64,000 nucleotides of DNA. Source: Pomacea canaliculata (taxonomy: Eukaryota > Mollusca > Gastropoda > Architaenioglossa > Ampullariidae). Within the stretch, counting starts at the first letter, position 1, and every line of letters begins with the position of its first letter. The stretch is taken from the NCBI RefSeq assembly GCF_003073045.1, contig NC_037592.1:12614007-12678006 (forward strand), written 5' to 3'. Shown piece after piece: positions 36,715-49,928 of this stretch. A model generated the notes under the pieces. It saw only the letters and a program-made list of their open reading frames with translations, made no database searches and was not told the origin of the DNA. The position numbers and the translations under genes were made by a program.

Positions 36715-39700
36715 CTAGTTCACAGACAGAAACGCGTGTACATGCTCTCTGAACTTTGACCCCATAATGTAATACACACAGAAATGGACTGAGGAGCGGA
36801 CTCCGCGACACATGTAGATAATATACCACAGCGAAATGTTGAGAGTAAAGTACAAGCTGGTGGAATTTAACTCCTGTACGAGAAGAGAAAAGATCTGAAC
36901 ACCAATATTGGGCATCACACAGATGAGAAAGAGAACAGATATCCCGATCAACATCCGGGTTACTGCCACCTCTTTACTCGACATACTAGTACCGAGATGT
37001 TCAGTCTTCTGTGTCCCAGTCGTCACGTTTGTCATCGACTTTCTCTGTTTGACAGCTGCTTGTAGTTTGATGGCGGTAATGGTGGTGCATATCGCTATGG
37101 TTATAAAGAAAGTGATTGGTAGTATCGTAGAGTAGATCATGATGTCAAAAATGTCGGTGATTTTTTTGTTATCCATATAGTACCTGAAATGATAAAGAAA
37201 GGTATTCATAAAGTAGTCTTTTACTGTACTCACATTTTAAATTTTATTTCTCACATTACAAATGTTTTGTCGTACGTTAAAGGTAAAGATAGTAAACGAG
37301 AAACAAGGTAACAAAAGTTATTTGGTGTGTTGACAATAGAAAGTATAGGACGGAAAATCCTTCTTCATAGGTTTGTCGCGTATCGTCACAAAATGTACTG
37401 AGAGACAAAATACCTTTCTGTACATTAAAAATTACGAAACGTTATTACATATACTATTACTTTGTTAAGAAGTCTTTAAGACTTTTCTCTAAAATGTATT
37501 AAATTTGTCTTCAAAGATGGAATCAAAACTAATTTGTTGAAAAATATCTTGCATAATCTAAATTACCGTTCCTTCCACTTCTCAATCTGGTTTTTGACTC
37601 CTTTGTTCCTTGTACGTTTAACAATCGGTTTGTTCCTATTCATTGGTGTGCAGCGCATTCAGTTCGAATTAACACATGATAAATGTTCTTTACATATTTT
37701 ACTTTTGCTATTTTGTGATGGGACCAAAACCCTTACTGTGTCACTGCCAGGAAGGACCTGGTGATGTTGGCAGACGGATCGTGCATAAAACCGACGGTGA
37801 GCTTAGAAGTAATAATAAAACACATCCCTGCCATCAACACGACACAGCAGACGACAACAATGGCGGTCATGGTGGACGTCTTCAGCAGCCGCTTGGCGTG
37901 GAGGGGACTGACGACACAGAAACAGCGCTCACAGGCGATGACAGCCGACAGGAAGTGAGAGGCCCACTCGACGCTTCTTACACCTACATCAGTAACATCA
38001 GTAACGATACACAGGCCTTTGATATCTATAACTCTTTAACTGGAAAAAATTATGCTTAGTCGAAAATCGTCATTCGTTACAATCATGAAAGTTATTTATT
38101 TGTCGAACTATTTATTTACCTGAAATGGTCAGTTGCATTTAGAAAATTCATAGAGAAAGAAGGAATTTCTAAAACGTTTCGAAAACTCTGTCAGAAAGAA
38201 AGCGATAGATAAGAATTGTCAACACTCACTCCCCAAATAGATTGCTATGAACCAGGTGTCTGGACTGACATGCTTCCTCACTCGGTTCTCGACATACAAC
38301 AGAAGCAGGATGACGACGTTGACGAGGTCAGCCAGCGCCAGGAGGAAGAGACAGACGTTGATTCTCTCTCCAAGACCCTGTCTGTAGAACACCATGGCGC
38401 TCACCACGTTGCCAGGGATTCCCAGGAACAGAAGAATAGGAATACTGAGCCAGCAGGTGACCGCCATGAGGATCTCATAAATCTTGATGAGACAAAAGAA
38501 GAGGTCTGTGTGTGAGCGTAGAGACGTAAAATGAAAAGAAGTTACAATAGTCACTTGTTAGTGTATTTAACATCCAGGGCAACGAATTTAAATTGGGTCA
38601 GGAATGTTGCTAGTTCTTTTCTTATTTCTGATAACATAATTAAGACATAATATAAACAATTTGTGTACTTAAGTTACAGTGTAAGTAGCTCGTCATATAA
38701 AGCCAACAAACTGTATCATTGACCTGCTGTCACTATCAGGAAAAAGAAACGAGATGTAACTAAACACATAGATCAACATGTGTTTAAGGCAAGTAACGGG
38801 AATCGTTTCAAAAAAAAAAAAAAAAAATCTAAGCCTCACCCATAGTTGAGAAAAGTCAAAGTTGTGATAGCACACTACAAATCTTATTGAAAATAGAAAA
38901 TCTAATACAAGTTTCTATTTTACTTTGTTGCACGTGAGGCTCATTAAAGATGAAAGGTAGTCCAACATATCTAGAAATGGACAGAACAGAGGCACGAGCA
39001 GTCATAAAATATCTGCAAAAGAAAGGTATGACACCCAAGGAAATCCATGAGGACACTTGCTGAGGACTCCCCTTCCTGAGCAACTGTGAAGAAGTGGGCT
39101 GCTGAATTCAATCATGACAGGGTCAGCACAGAAGATGTCCCTCGGTCTGATAGTCCAAGAACCTCAGTCATTGATGAAAAACAAAAACAAATAGGAAGGA
39201 ACAATGCATAAGAATAAACACAACTGCAGGAATCAGTCAAGTCAAAGCTCAGAGGGAAGCTGAGGGCAGGTCTTGCTTAAGGTTAACGCGCCCGTTCACT
39301 TTGCTCAGGTTGCAGTATCTCAAACAATCAACTGTGGCCTTACCATCCCCCTCACTCACTATACTTAGCTCCGTCTGACTTTTACCATTTTCCTAAACTC
39401 ATACCCAAACGACGTGGTCGTAATTTTGGAAACGATGATGACGTCATATGTACTGTGGAGGAGTTTTTGATGGTCCAGGATGCCACCTTCTTCCATAATG
39501 GGATTGCAATACTTCAGCATCGTTAGACCAGCTGCATTGATGTCAAGGAGGACTAAATAAAATAAGTGTGAAAAACTGTCTTGTTTCTTCAACTCCTTCT
39601 GGGTGAGGCTTAGAACATTTTGAACGACCCTCGTGATATTGCTGCCATGTCGGTTACTGAACCTTTCCGTTTTCGAGATACTCTCGTGAACAAATATCAT

Positions 39701-40132
39701 ACGCAGAAAGCAGCCTACAAAATAGACAGTAGGATGATGCGTGAAAACATTTAAACTGCGATAACAGCTGATGAAAGATCTGGAAACAGTAATATTGAGG
39801 TTCATGGCGCCCTAACAATGTTCTCGTCTTTAGGTTTCTGGGGCTAGTTGTAGGCTGTCATGAGATAATAGTCTTACACCGAGCTTTTCTACTGCCCTGT
39901 TTGATTAGCTTAGACGTCACATAAATGACTAAGTACAAAGCCACGTGTAATACTGAACTTCCCATCCTGTGATATATTATATATCTTATTGTTGTCTTAC
40001 TTCAGGAGATAGAATGTTTGATTCACTATCAGAAAGTGTTGAATTTGAGGGTGTGTATACACCGTCAGTGTAGTACTCCCATCGTTCCACATTCGTTAAA
40101 TTGATGGTTAACAAGGATTCTATTTCTTTCAT
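36715..40132 (-). CDS. Class A 7TM receptor, copy E, 4 exons
   Basis: Exons: 40132-40001, 38482-38230, 37983-37737, 37183-36715; 366 residues. Exon 1 has 44 codons and opens MKEIESLL, with NLTN and NSTLS glycosylation sites; this N-terminus type is shared with G, H and I. The exon 2/3 junction codon is Ser (A|GT) where A-D have Gly. Exon 3 reads SHFLSAV before the ERC core and has a single His in ECL2 (MHDPSANIT). Exon 4 ends HAFLSVN. The large intron 1 (1518 bp) contains a mariner remnant (38832-39610). An upstream ATG in the same frame (about 40243) would add 37 residues; it is not preferred because the matching stretch in H has a stop. Confidence 0.87.
38832..39610 (+). mobile_element. mariner-family transposon remnant in intron 1 of receptor E
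   Basis: Terminal inverted repeats 'agcctcacccatagttgag' (left) and '...ctccttctgggtgaggct' (right) are bounded by TA on both sides. Plus-strand pieces of a mariner transposase are readable. An N-terminal helix-turn-helix part (RTEARAVIKYLQKKGMTPKE) is followed, after a large internal deletion, by the C-terminal LAPSDFYHFPKL, containing the last catalytic Asp, and FHNGIAILQHR. It is dead, being internally deleted with several stops and shifts. Remnants at the same intron position are seen in G, H and I. Confidence 0.85.
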
Positions 40133-42618
40133 TATAAGACATCCACGATGTGTGTCTGAGACTGTTAACACACAAAGTCCTCTCCACTTAAAATGATTTT
40201 TTTCCAGATACTGGGTGTGGCCCCAGTCGTACTTGCATGACACTCAAGATGCTAACCACAGTCTAAGATAAGGACGTGAGCTGTTATCGAATTTTTCTTT
40301 TGCTCTTAAATTTATAAGATACATCAGTTGATCAAAAAGAACAAACACAGTAACTATTGCGTGTATAATTAAACAATATTTGTAGAGAGGTGTAGTCGGT
40401 AAATACTAACCTCCCTTGTAGTGATTGATCCGCTAAATGTGTAGAAATGTCACGAGACTAGTTTTAGAGGACGTTTTTCTGTGGACATACGTTGATAAAG
40501 GAATATTTAATTGCAGAGGTTGTTGCAAAAGGAGGAACTGTCGAAGTGTGACTTTGTTTAATCTCAGTCCTGTCTAATTCATTTCAAAGATGTATACTTT
40601 CACAAATATTGTTTGCAAGACTTATAATTTTAGACATTTTGTATTGCAAAAGTAAAAAAAAACCACAAAAAAACATAGAATTTTAATAACTCAAATGGGT
40701 GGATATTGTAAATAATAAAATAATTTGTATCTTCTCTTTCATAAGCATGATATTTAATCAGTGCGGGTAGATTTGGCACTCCGCTCTGTCCTCTACTATG
40801 AAGTTTGTTTCAGTAAGAGATTCACACACTGCTGATGAAGTAATCGAATTACAATGAGAGACAGAAATTCACTGTCTTGCCTGCATCTTCTTGGGAGTCT
40901 CTAAACAATAAATTGTTCTGAATGTGTCTTTGCAGCTTTACCTTCACAGTTAAACCTCTACAAGCCACGTCGCTAGGAAATGTTTCATAAGGTTAAGGTA
41001 AGGAAGATTCTTCTTTTTTCTTTATCTTGTCCTGCTACTTTAAGGTGTTGTGAGGAGCTGGAGACGGTGACAGGAAGGTCAACCTTTGCTAGTCTGTCAG
41101 TTATTTTGCACAAGGGTTATAGTAGTAGAACGGAAGAATAGATTGAGCATATTGCTGTCTATTCAATGAATTCAATGAAGGTTGGAGTTGGAGAAAATGT
41201 AACTATTGGTTGCTCTCCTAAACTACTGTCTACAGAGGCGCCTTCTCACTACTCACTGCCATGTAGCTCGCCATCCACGAGATTGCTTCCCTGTAGTTTG
41301 TCTTTTCCATTCATTGAAAAACATGTGTTTATTCTGTCAGTTAAGAATAATTTTCCCCAAATCTACATGCGGAAAGATATGAAACTCAAGAAAAACGATT
41401 GAACCAAAGCACAAAACAAGACACACACACAAAAAACCAGGAAAGAGTGAGTGAAGGAACAAACAAGTCAAAAGAAGAAAGAAAGAATGCAAATGCCAAA
41501 TATTTTTAAGTCAAAATGTAAAGGTCCTAAATAATTTCCTTTTATCTAAATAATTGACCAAGTTAAAATGCTTCTTTTTGCAAGTACCAAAATTAAAAAA
41601 AATTATAAAATTCGAATTTAGCTTTAATTAATCTTGACAATGAGATGGGGGAATGCATAAGGGGAGATAATTTTTTCTAACCCATGACCAATGTCTGTAT
41701 TTTTCTTCCAAAACAGGTTGTGTTTTATTTGAAAACATAACTCAAGCATGAAGAATACATAGTCAACAATATATCAAACAGTTTTATTGAAAAACGTCTG
41801 TGCATTTTTCTAGGCTTTCTTAAAATATCAAGATATACCGGGCTGTGTAATGAAATTGTGATCATTGGATAATTGCACCATAAGCTTATTATGCAGAAAC
41901 TGCACAAAACTTTACACACTACAGTAATATTAATACTGAATCATCTTCAAAAAAACATAATTTTGATATAAAAACGCCCAATTGTAAAGCTCGAGACAAT
42001 ATCAAACTAGCTAATACTTTTCATTCAGTCGAAGTCTTAAATAAAGTCATTTTTATCAGTAACCATGCCATTCTCATCGATCAGTTCATCCTTACTGATT
42101 GATTCCTTTTCATCTATCATCTAGCTAACAAAAGCTCATCGATTCTCCGAAAGTTTAGTTCACAATAAACCATCTGAGATATGTATATACCAACACCGAT
42201 CACCTATCGTTGAAGATCGATAGCTTTATGTCTCAATTTGTCCCATCATTGTCGATCCATCCATGTTCTTGATTCCTCAAAATTAAAGATTAGTGGGCCC
42301 TTTAGCGCGAGCCTTTACCTTCCACCAGAACTCGAAAAGAGTTTCACCTAATGAAATTACGAAGGGGCAATCATTGCATGATGTGTGATAGATATATAGA
42401 CACTGGTACCAAATCTTTATCTTTTTATTTTGTGCTTATACGCTGTTGTTACGAAGTGTATTTTGGCGGTAAAACTCTGTCACATAGTCTTATTACATTA
42501 AACACATTATTCGCGAATGTAACGTCCTAGTATCCTCAAATGTCAGAGATACACAGATATTTCTATTAAACTAACTGAAAGACATTGAGAGTGAACACAG
42601 TCTTTGCTCGACGTTCTA
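40133..42618. other. Intergenic between receptor E and fragment F
   Basis: 5' flank of E with the shared upstream block at about 40950-41090 ('...gaggagctggagacggtgacagg'). A stretch at about 41500-41880 resembles both 54000-54170 and 55775-55960, upstream of H. From about 42060 to 42618 the sequence is the usual 3' flank of a receptor unit. No additional gene is seen. Confidence 0.5.
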
Positions 42619-43242
42619 CTAGTCCACAGACAGAAACGTGTGTACAAGTTCTCTGAACTTTAACCCCATAATGTAATACACACAGAAATGCACCGAGGAG
42701 CGCACTCCGTGACACGTGTAGACAACATACCACAGCGAAATGTTGAGAGTAAAGAACAAGCTGGTGGAATTTAATTCTTGTAGGAGAAGAGAAAAGATCT
42801 GAATACCAATAGTGGGCATCACACAGATGAGAAAGAGAACAGAGGTCCCGATCAACATACGGGTTTGTTAAGAAGTCTTTAAACCTTTTCTCTAAAATGT
42901 ATTAAATTTTTCTTCAAACCTGGAATCAATTAATTTGCTTACCAAATATCTTCCATAATCTAAATTACCGTTTCTTCCACTCCTCAATCAGCTTATTGAC
43001 GCGTTTGTTCTTTGTACGTTTAATAATCGTTTTTTTTTCTATTCCTTGGTGTACGTTGACTTCGAATAAACACAGGATAAATGTGCTTTACACATCCTAC
43101 TTTTGCTATTTTGTGATGTGACCTATACCCTTACTTTGTCACTGTCAGGAAGGACATCGTGGTGTTGGCAGACGGATCGTACATAAAGCCGACGGTGTGT
43201 TTGGTAATCACGATAACACACATCCCTGCCACCAGCACGACA
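42619..43242 (-). pseudogene. Receptor fragment F (broken 7TM receptor copy)
   Basis: Two pieces remain. 42619-42866 matches the last ~80 codons of exon 4 (TM6-TM7, from MLIGTS to the stop, ending TFLSVD). About 43135-43242 matches the 3' third of exon 3 (ECL2, with its donor site). The TM5 part of exon 4 with the intron 3 acceptor is deleted, so the sequence jumps at about 42866 into intron 3 sequence. The rest of exon 3, exon 2 and exon 1 are missing: at about 43243 the sequence switches to a 3'-flank type also seen at 48140. The remaining TM7 reads SSVHFCVYYIMGLKFRE. It cannot encode a receptor. Confidence 0.88.
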
Positions 43243-43757
43243 ATCTGATGTCTCTTCGTCTGACTAAAAGACATGCAAAGATTAGCTAGACTTATCGTGA
43301 AAATTAAGGGAGATTATGTGCTTATATTTTTGGAATTATTTTAAAACAAACCCGATCACAAAGAAAAATGTTGTGCGTAATATTTATGTTGATTTGTCTC
43401 AATAATTGGTAAAAGTTCTCGTAGAAGTTATTCCCAAAAGGAGTAACATTTGTACTGCCAGTATTGAGCTAGTGTGGGTGGTAACAGAAGCATAAACTAG
43501 GTCAGCAAGGGTTACCATTGTAAAATAACACACCTGTACTGTATGCAGTATGTCTGTAATTTTACCTCCGCTTTAGTCAATTTTGTCTAGTTGTAACATT
43601 TCAATCGCGATAAAATTCTGTCACATAGTCTTATTGTTAAACACATTGTTCGCGAATGTAACCTCCTAGTATCCTCAAATGTCAGAGATGCACAGACATT
43701 TCTATTAAACTAACCGAAAGGCATTGTGAGTGAACACAGTCTTCGCTCGACGTTCCA
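43243..43757. other. 3' flank of receptor G, joined to fragment F
   Basis: About 43250-43570 closely resembles 48140-48470 (distal 3' flank of H): the same 'aatgtctcttcgtctgac' start and the same order of motifs. About 43600-43750 is the proximal 3' flank shared by all copies ('tgtcagagatgcacagacat'). No gene. Confidence 0.6.
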
Positions 43758-46386
43758 CTAGTCCACAGACAGAAAGGTGTGTACCTGTTCTCTGAACTTT
43801 GACCCCATAATGTAATACACACAGAAATGGACTGAGGAGCGGACTACGTGACACATGTAGACAACATTCCACAGGGAAATGTTGAGAGTAAAGTACAAGC
43901 TGGTGGAATTTAACTCTTGTAGGAGAAGAGAAAATATCTGAACACCAATAGTGGGCATCACACAGATGAGAAAGAGAACAGAGGTCCCGATCAACATCCG
44001 GGTTACTGCCATCTCTTTACTCGACATACTAGTAACGAGATGTTCAGTCTTCTGTGTCTCAGTCGTCACGTTTGTCATCGACTTTCTCTGTTTGACAGCT
44101 GCTTGTAGTTTGATGGCGGTAATGGAGGTGCATATCGCTATGATGATGAAGAAAGTGATTGGTAGTACTGTAGAGTAAATAATGATGTCGAAAATGTCGA
44201 TGATGCTCTTGTTATCCATATAGTACCTGAAATGATAAAGAAAGGTATTCATAAAGTAGTTTTTTAAGGTACCCACACCTTAAATTTTATTTCTCACATT
44301 ACAAATGTTTTGTCGTACATTAAAGTAAGAGATAATAAGAAACAAGGTAGAAAAGTTATTAGGTGTGTTAACACAAGAAAGAATAGGACAGAAAATCCTT
44401 TTTCCAATGTTTGTCGCGTATCGTCACAAAATGTACTTAGAGATATAAAACCTATCTGTACATTAAAAATACGAAACGCTCATTATTACTCATACCTAAA
44501 CTTTGGTAAGAAGTCTTTAAACTTTTTCTCTAAAATGTATTAAATTTTTCTTCAAACGTGGAATCAATTAGTTTGCTTATAAAACATCTTGCATAATCTA
44601 AATTACCGTTTCTTCCCCTCCTCAATCAGCTTTGTACGTTTAACAGTTGGTTTGTTTCTATTCTTTGGTGTACATTGACTTGGAATAAACACAGGATAAA
44701 TGTGCTTTACACATCCTACTTTTGCTATTTGTACTTACTTTGTGACTGTCAGGAAGGACCTGGTGATGTTGGCAGACGGATCGTACATAAAGCCGACGGT
44801 GTGTTTGGAAACCACGATAGCAAACATCCCTACCATCAGCACGACACAGCAGACGACAACAATGGCGGTCATGGTGGACGTCTTCAGCAGCCGCTTGGCG
44901 TGGAGGGGACTGACGACACAGAAACAGCGCTCACAGGCGATGACAGCCGACAGGAACTGAGAGGCCCACTCGACGCTTCTTACACCTACATCAGCAACCA
45001 TTCACAGTCGTCTGATATTTCCAATGGTAAAAAATCATGCTTATTCGTTACAATTATGAAAAGTTATTTATTTATCGAACTGAATATTTACCTTAAATGT
45101 ACAGTTGCATTTGTTAAAACTCACATAGAAAGAAGAAATTTCTGTCAAATCAAATGGCATTGACCTAAAACATTTCGAAAACTTCATCAGAAAGAACGCG
45201 ATAGATAAGAATTGTCAACACTCACTCCCCAAGTAGTTTGCTATGAACCAGGCGTCTGGACTGATGTGTTTTCTCACTCGGTTCTCGACATAAATAAGAA
45301 GCAGGATGACGACGTTGACGAGGTCAGCCAGCGCCAGGAGGAAGAGACAGACGTTGATTCTCTCTCCAAGACCCTGTCTGTAGAACACCATGGCACTCAC
45401 CACGTTGCCAGGTACTCCCAGAAGCATAAGAATAGGAATCATGAGCCAGCAGATGACCGCCATGAGGATCTCATAAATCTTGATAGGACAAAAGAAGATG
45501 TCGGTGTGTGAGCCTAGAGAAGTAAAATGGACCTACAGCAGTAATGTTGTTAGTGCATTCAACATCCAGGGACACGAATTTAAATTGGGTCAGGAATGTT
45601 GGTAGTTCCTTTCTTATTTCTGATAACATAATTAAGACATTATACAATCAATTTCTGTACTTAAGTGACAGTGTGAGTAGTTTGTGATGTAAAGCCAAAA
45701 ACTGTACCTTATCATTGATCTGTTGAAGCAGAAGAGAGATGTAACTACACACATACATCAACATGTCTTTAAGGCTAAATACGAGAATCCAAAATGGTAT
45801 TGCGATACTTGAGCATCGTTAGACCAAGTGGAAGGAGGACTAAACAGAATCAGTGTGAAAAACTGTCTTGTTTCTTCAACTCCGCCTGAGTGAGGCTTAG
45901 AACATTTTGAAGGACTCTCGTAACATTGCTTTTATGTCCGTTACTGAAACTTTCCGTTCTCGAGATACACTCGTGGAAACATAGCAACACAGTAAGGAGC
46001 CTACAAAATAGACAGTAGGATGGTGCATAAAAAAATTTACACTTCGATAACAGCTGATCTGGAAACATCGTAATAATGAGGCACATGTCGCCCTGCTAAT
46101 TTGGTCGTCTGTAGTTGTAGGCTGTCATAAGAAAATAGTCTTGTATCGAGTTTTTCTACACATCTAGGAAATAAATAAATAAATAAATACTTAGCCACGT
46201 GTAGTAGTGAACTTCGCATCTTGTGCTATATTATTTATGTTATTGTTGTTTTCTTACTTCTTCAGAAAGAATGTTTGTTTCATGTCCAGAAGACGTTGAA
46301 TTTGAGGCTGTCAATACACTATCAATGTATTCCCATCGTTCCACATTTGTTACATTCATGCTTAACAGGGATTCTATTTCTTTCAT
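43758..46386 (-). CDS. Class A 7TM receptor, copy G, 4 exons
   Basis: Exons: 46386-46258, 45478-45226, 44985-44739, 44226-43758; 365 residues. Exon 1 has 43 codons, opening MKEIESLLSMN, and ends SEE where others have SAE. TM1 carries unusual changes (MIPILMLLGVPGN). Exon 4 has CHVVRSSVHFCVYY in place of CRGVRSS, and LVTSMSS in the third loop; otherwise the ERC, NIT, ICVMP and HFCVY features are kept. The last residues are TFLSVD. Intron 1 (779 bp) carries a short mariner remnant. It is adjacent to the broken copy F on its 3' side. Confidence 0.86.
45795..45897 (+). mobile_element. mariner remnant, 3' end, in intron 1 of receptor G
   Basis: Matches the last ~100 bp of the mariner element in receptor E, including the end of the transposase (NGIAILEHR) and the right terminal repeat '...gagtgaggct' followed by TA. 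The left part is deleted. Same place and orientation as in E, so it was inherited by duplication. Confidence 0.75.
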
Positions 46387-49300
46387 TAAAAGACATCCAC
46401 GATGTGTGTCCGAGACTTTTAAAACACAAAGTCCTCTCCACTTAGAATGATATTTATTCCAGACACTGTGTTCGCCCCAGTCGTACTTAGCCTGAAACTA
46501 AGAACACTAAATAAGTAAGTGTTTGTCACCACAGTCTAAGATAAGGATGTGAGCTATTATCGAATTTTTCTCTTGCTCGTAAATATAGAAAATACATCAG
46601 TTGATCATAAAGAACAAACACACTAACTATTGCGTGTCTACTTAAACAATATTTTCTAGAGGGGCGTATTTGGTAAATACTAACCTCCCATGTAGTGATT
46701 GATCCGTTAAAGATGGACAAATGTCATGAAACTAGTTTTAAAGGAATTTTTTCTGTGGACATACGTTGATAAAGGAATATTTAGTTGCAGAGGTTGTTGC
46801 ACAAGGAGGAACTGTTTAAGTATGACTTTGTTTAATCTCAGTGCTGTCTAATTCATATCAAAGATGTATACTTTCACAAATATTATTTGCAACACTTATA
46901 ATTTAGACATTTTCTATTGTAAAAGTAAAAAATAATACCATAGAAGTTTAATAACTCAGATGGGTGGATATTGTAAATAATAAAATAATTTGTGTGTATG
47001 TGCTCTTTCAGAAGCATGATATTTAATCAGTGCGAGTATATTTGGCGCTCCGCTCACCCTGTCCTCAACTAGGAAGTCTTTTACATTAAGAGTTTCACAC
47101 ACTGATAATCTGTTTTATGAAGCAGTCTCATTTCGGCTTTCAATGAGAGATAGAAATTCACTGTGTACATCTTCTTGGCAGTCTCTAAACAATGAATCGT
47201 TGTGAATGTGTCTTAGAAGCTTTAAGGTAAGGAAGATTCTTCTTTTTGTTTTATCTTTTACCGCTACTTTAAGGTGCTGTGAGGAGCTGGAGACGGTGAC
47301 AGGAAGGTAAGCCTCCACTAGTCTGTCATTTATTTCTCAAAAGTTTATTGTAAGAGAAGGGATTGATACTATTGCTGTCTATTCCATGAATTCAATGAAG
47401 GTTGCTCAACGCTTCTGCAAGGGCAGGTATACATTGTCGAAGAAGGCTTCCAAGATTGATCAGGAGTAAGAGAAAATGTCACTATTGCTTGATCTCCTAA
47501 ACTACTGTTGACAGAGGCGCCTTCTCACTACTCACTGCCATCTACAGTGGTGGGCAGTTCGCCATACACGAGATTCATTCACTGTTGTTTCTCGTTTCCA
47601 TTCATTGAACTACATGTGTATATTATGTTAATGAAGAATAATTTTCCCCAAATCTACACGCTTAAAAGATATGAAACTCAAGAAAAACGATTGAACCAAA
47701 GTACAAAACAAGGCACGAAAAAAAAAAAATAATAACCAGAAGGATCGAATGAAGGAACAAACAAGTCAAAAGAAGAAAGAAAGAATGCTAATGCCAAATA
47801 TTAATATTAATAGTGGATCATCTTCAAAACTACATAATTTTGATATAAAAACGCCCCATTGTAAATATCGACACAGTATCAAACTAGCTAATACTTTTCA
47901 TTTAAATAACGGAAGACTCCTTTGTTTATCTCATGGACTAAAACTTTTTTTATTGTCCCAGATTTTGATATGGTAATGTTAACATCTACAATTTGTAAAT
48001 AAATATATTGTTTCTTTAAAGAGTAACGCAGAAAAGATCCACTCTTTTTGAGCAGTGGAAGTCTTAAATAAAGTTCAAATCCATAGGACTGTATTCCAAA
48101 ATAAGCTATTTCATTTTCTAGGAAGATTCGCTTCTCGGACACGACAACCTAATGTCTCTTCGTCTGACTAAAAGACATACATAGATTTGCTAGGCTTATC
48201 GTGAAAAGTATGCGCGATTATGTGCTTATATTTTTGGAATGATTATAAAATGAACCCGATCATAAATAAAAATGTTGTGTGTAATATTTATGTTGGTTTG
48301 TCTCAATATGTGGTATACGTTCGCGTAGAAGTTATTTCCAAAAGGAGTCACATTTGTACTGCCAGTATTGAGCTAGTGTTGTTGGTGACAGAAGCATATA
48401 CTAGGTCACCAGGGGTTACCATTATAAAAAAAAACACACACCCGTTCTGTATACAGTATGTCTTTAATTTTACATCCACTTTAGTCAGTTTTATTCTTTT
48501 TGTAACATTCCCATATCGGACGCAAATACAGGCCTTGGTCGACCATCAGGACAGCATGTCTATGCTGTTGGGGAAGCTCAACAGCAACTGGTGTATCTCA
48601 GGTAGTCAGAGTTATATAGTCAGAGGTAAACAGCATCAGTGTTTCTGATTTTCTTAATCTGGACTTTTAATGCACATTATGGAAGTTAATTTAATACAGC
48701 AAACAGTGGGGTCTCAGGACACCTACGTCCACTGTAGGTGGCTGCAGGACAAACTAATCACCACATGGCAAATTAATTTTGTTACTTCACTATACAAAAT
48801 AATCAGTTATAACTGTTTTCAGCTGTAGAGACAAATAAGTCACCAGAGTTAAAAATTATTATACAGTTTGCAACTGCAACCGTATTGGTCCGTATTATAA
48901 ATTCATGTATTCGTATCCTACGACTTGTACAACATCTGCAAACATACATCTGCTGTCATAAATCTTTTTCTTATTTTCGCCGATCCCCCAGTCCTTGTCC
49001 AAAAGCCGCTTTTATCAATAACAATGCCATTCTCATCGATCAGTTCATCCTGATTGATTCCCTTTAATCTTTCATGAAGCTAACAAAAGCTTCTAAAGTT
49101 TAGTTTACAATAAACCCTCTGATATACGAGCGGTCCTCGACTTACGACGTTGTTCCGTTCCTACGTAGCGTCGTAAACCGATTTTCGCTGTAAGTCGAAA
49201 CATACGTACATACTGTAGGTAAATAACATACTTTGCACTTATCCTATCCTAACACCTATCCTAACACAGTAATTATCAAAAACACATGTAAAATATGTTT

Positions 49301-49928
49301 TATTCTACCGCCGCGCACACTAAACACGATGCTCACCACTGAAGTGGAAACAAGGCTTTATATACGGTCAATGGTATATGTGTCGTAACCACGAAACATC
49401 CTAACACGGGGCTGAACTAACCCGAGGACCGCCTGTATGTATTTACAAACTCCGATCACCTATCCTTGACGATCGTTAGCTTTATGTCTTAATTTTTTTA
49501 TCATTGTCCATCCATCCATGTTCGTGATTAATCAAAATTAAAGGTCAGTGGACACTTTTGCGCGAGCCTGGTACCATCCACCAGAACTCAAAAAGACTTT
49601 CAGCTAATGAAATTACGAAGGGGTAAATTATTTCATGATGTGTGATAGATATATAGACACTGGTACAAAATGTGTGTCTTTTCATTTAAGGCTTATACGC
49701 TGTTGTTGTTACGAAGTGTATTTTGGCGAAACAATTTTCTCCCATAGTCTTATTACATTAAAGACATTCTTCGTGAATCTTACGTGCTAGCATCCCCAAA
49801 TGTCAGAGATACACAGACATTTCTATTAAACTAGCAGAAAGATATTGTGAGTGAATACAGTTTGGGTGTTCACTAACAGTTTGATTCCTTTGCGACCTCA
49901 CCAAATAAAGTCTTCGCTCGATGTTTCA
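46387..49928. other. Intergenic between receptors G and H
   Basis: 5' flank of G with the shared upstream block at about 47225-47310. A stretch at about 47505-48140 partly resembles 41220-41480. The distal 3' flank of H begins near 48140, and the proximal flank runs to 49928. A block at about 48704-48775 ('caaacagtggggtctcagg...') resembles 17781-17850 in unit B. A mariner-like MITE lies at 49127-49435 (listed separately). No extra gene. Confidence 0.5.
49127..49435. mobile_element. MITE with TA target site (mariner/pogo-like)
   Basis: The ends CGAGCGGTCCTCG and CGAGGACCGCCTG are near-inverted repeats, each bordered by TA (49125-49126 and 49436-49437). Next to the left end is a second, internal inverted repeat ('gacttacgacg' with 'gctgtaagtcga'). 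There is no coding frame. The paralogous flank upstream of F (about 42170-42215) reads straight through the insertion point, giving an empty site. TA duplication points to the Tc1/mariner/pogo superfamily. Confidence 0.75.

Noticed and set aside
40133-40243. Upstream ATG extending receptor E by 37 residues
   Set aside because: The matching stretch in H contains an in-frame stop and no copy shows a conserved extension, so it is more likely 5' UTR.
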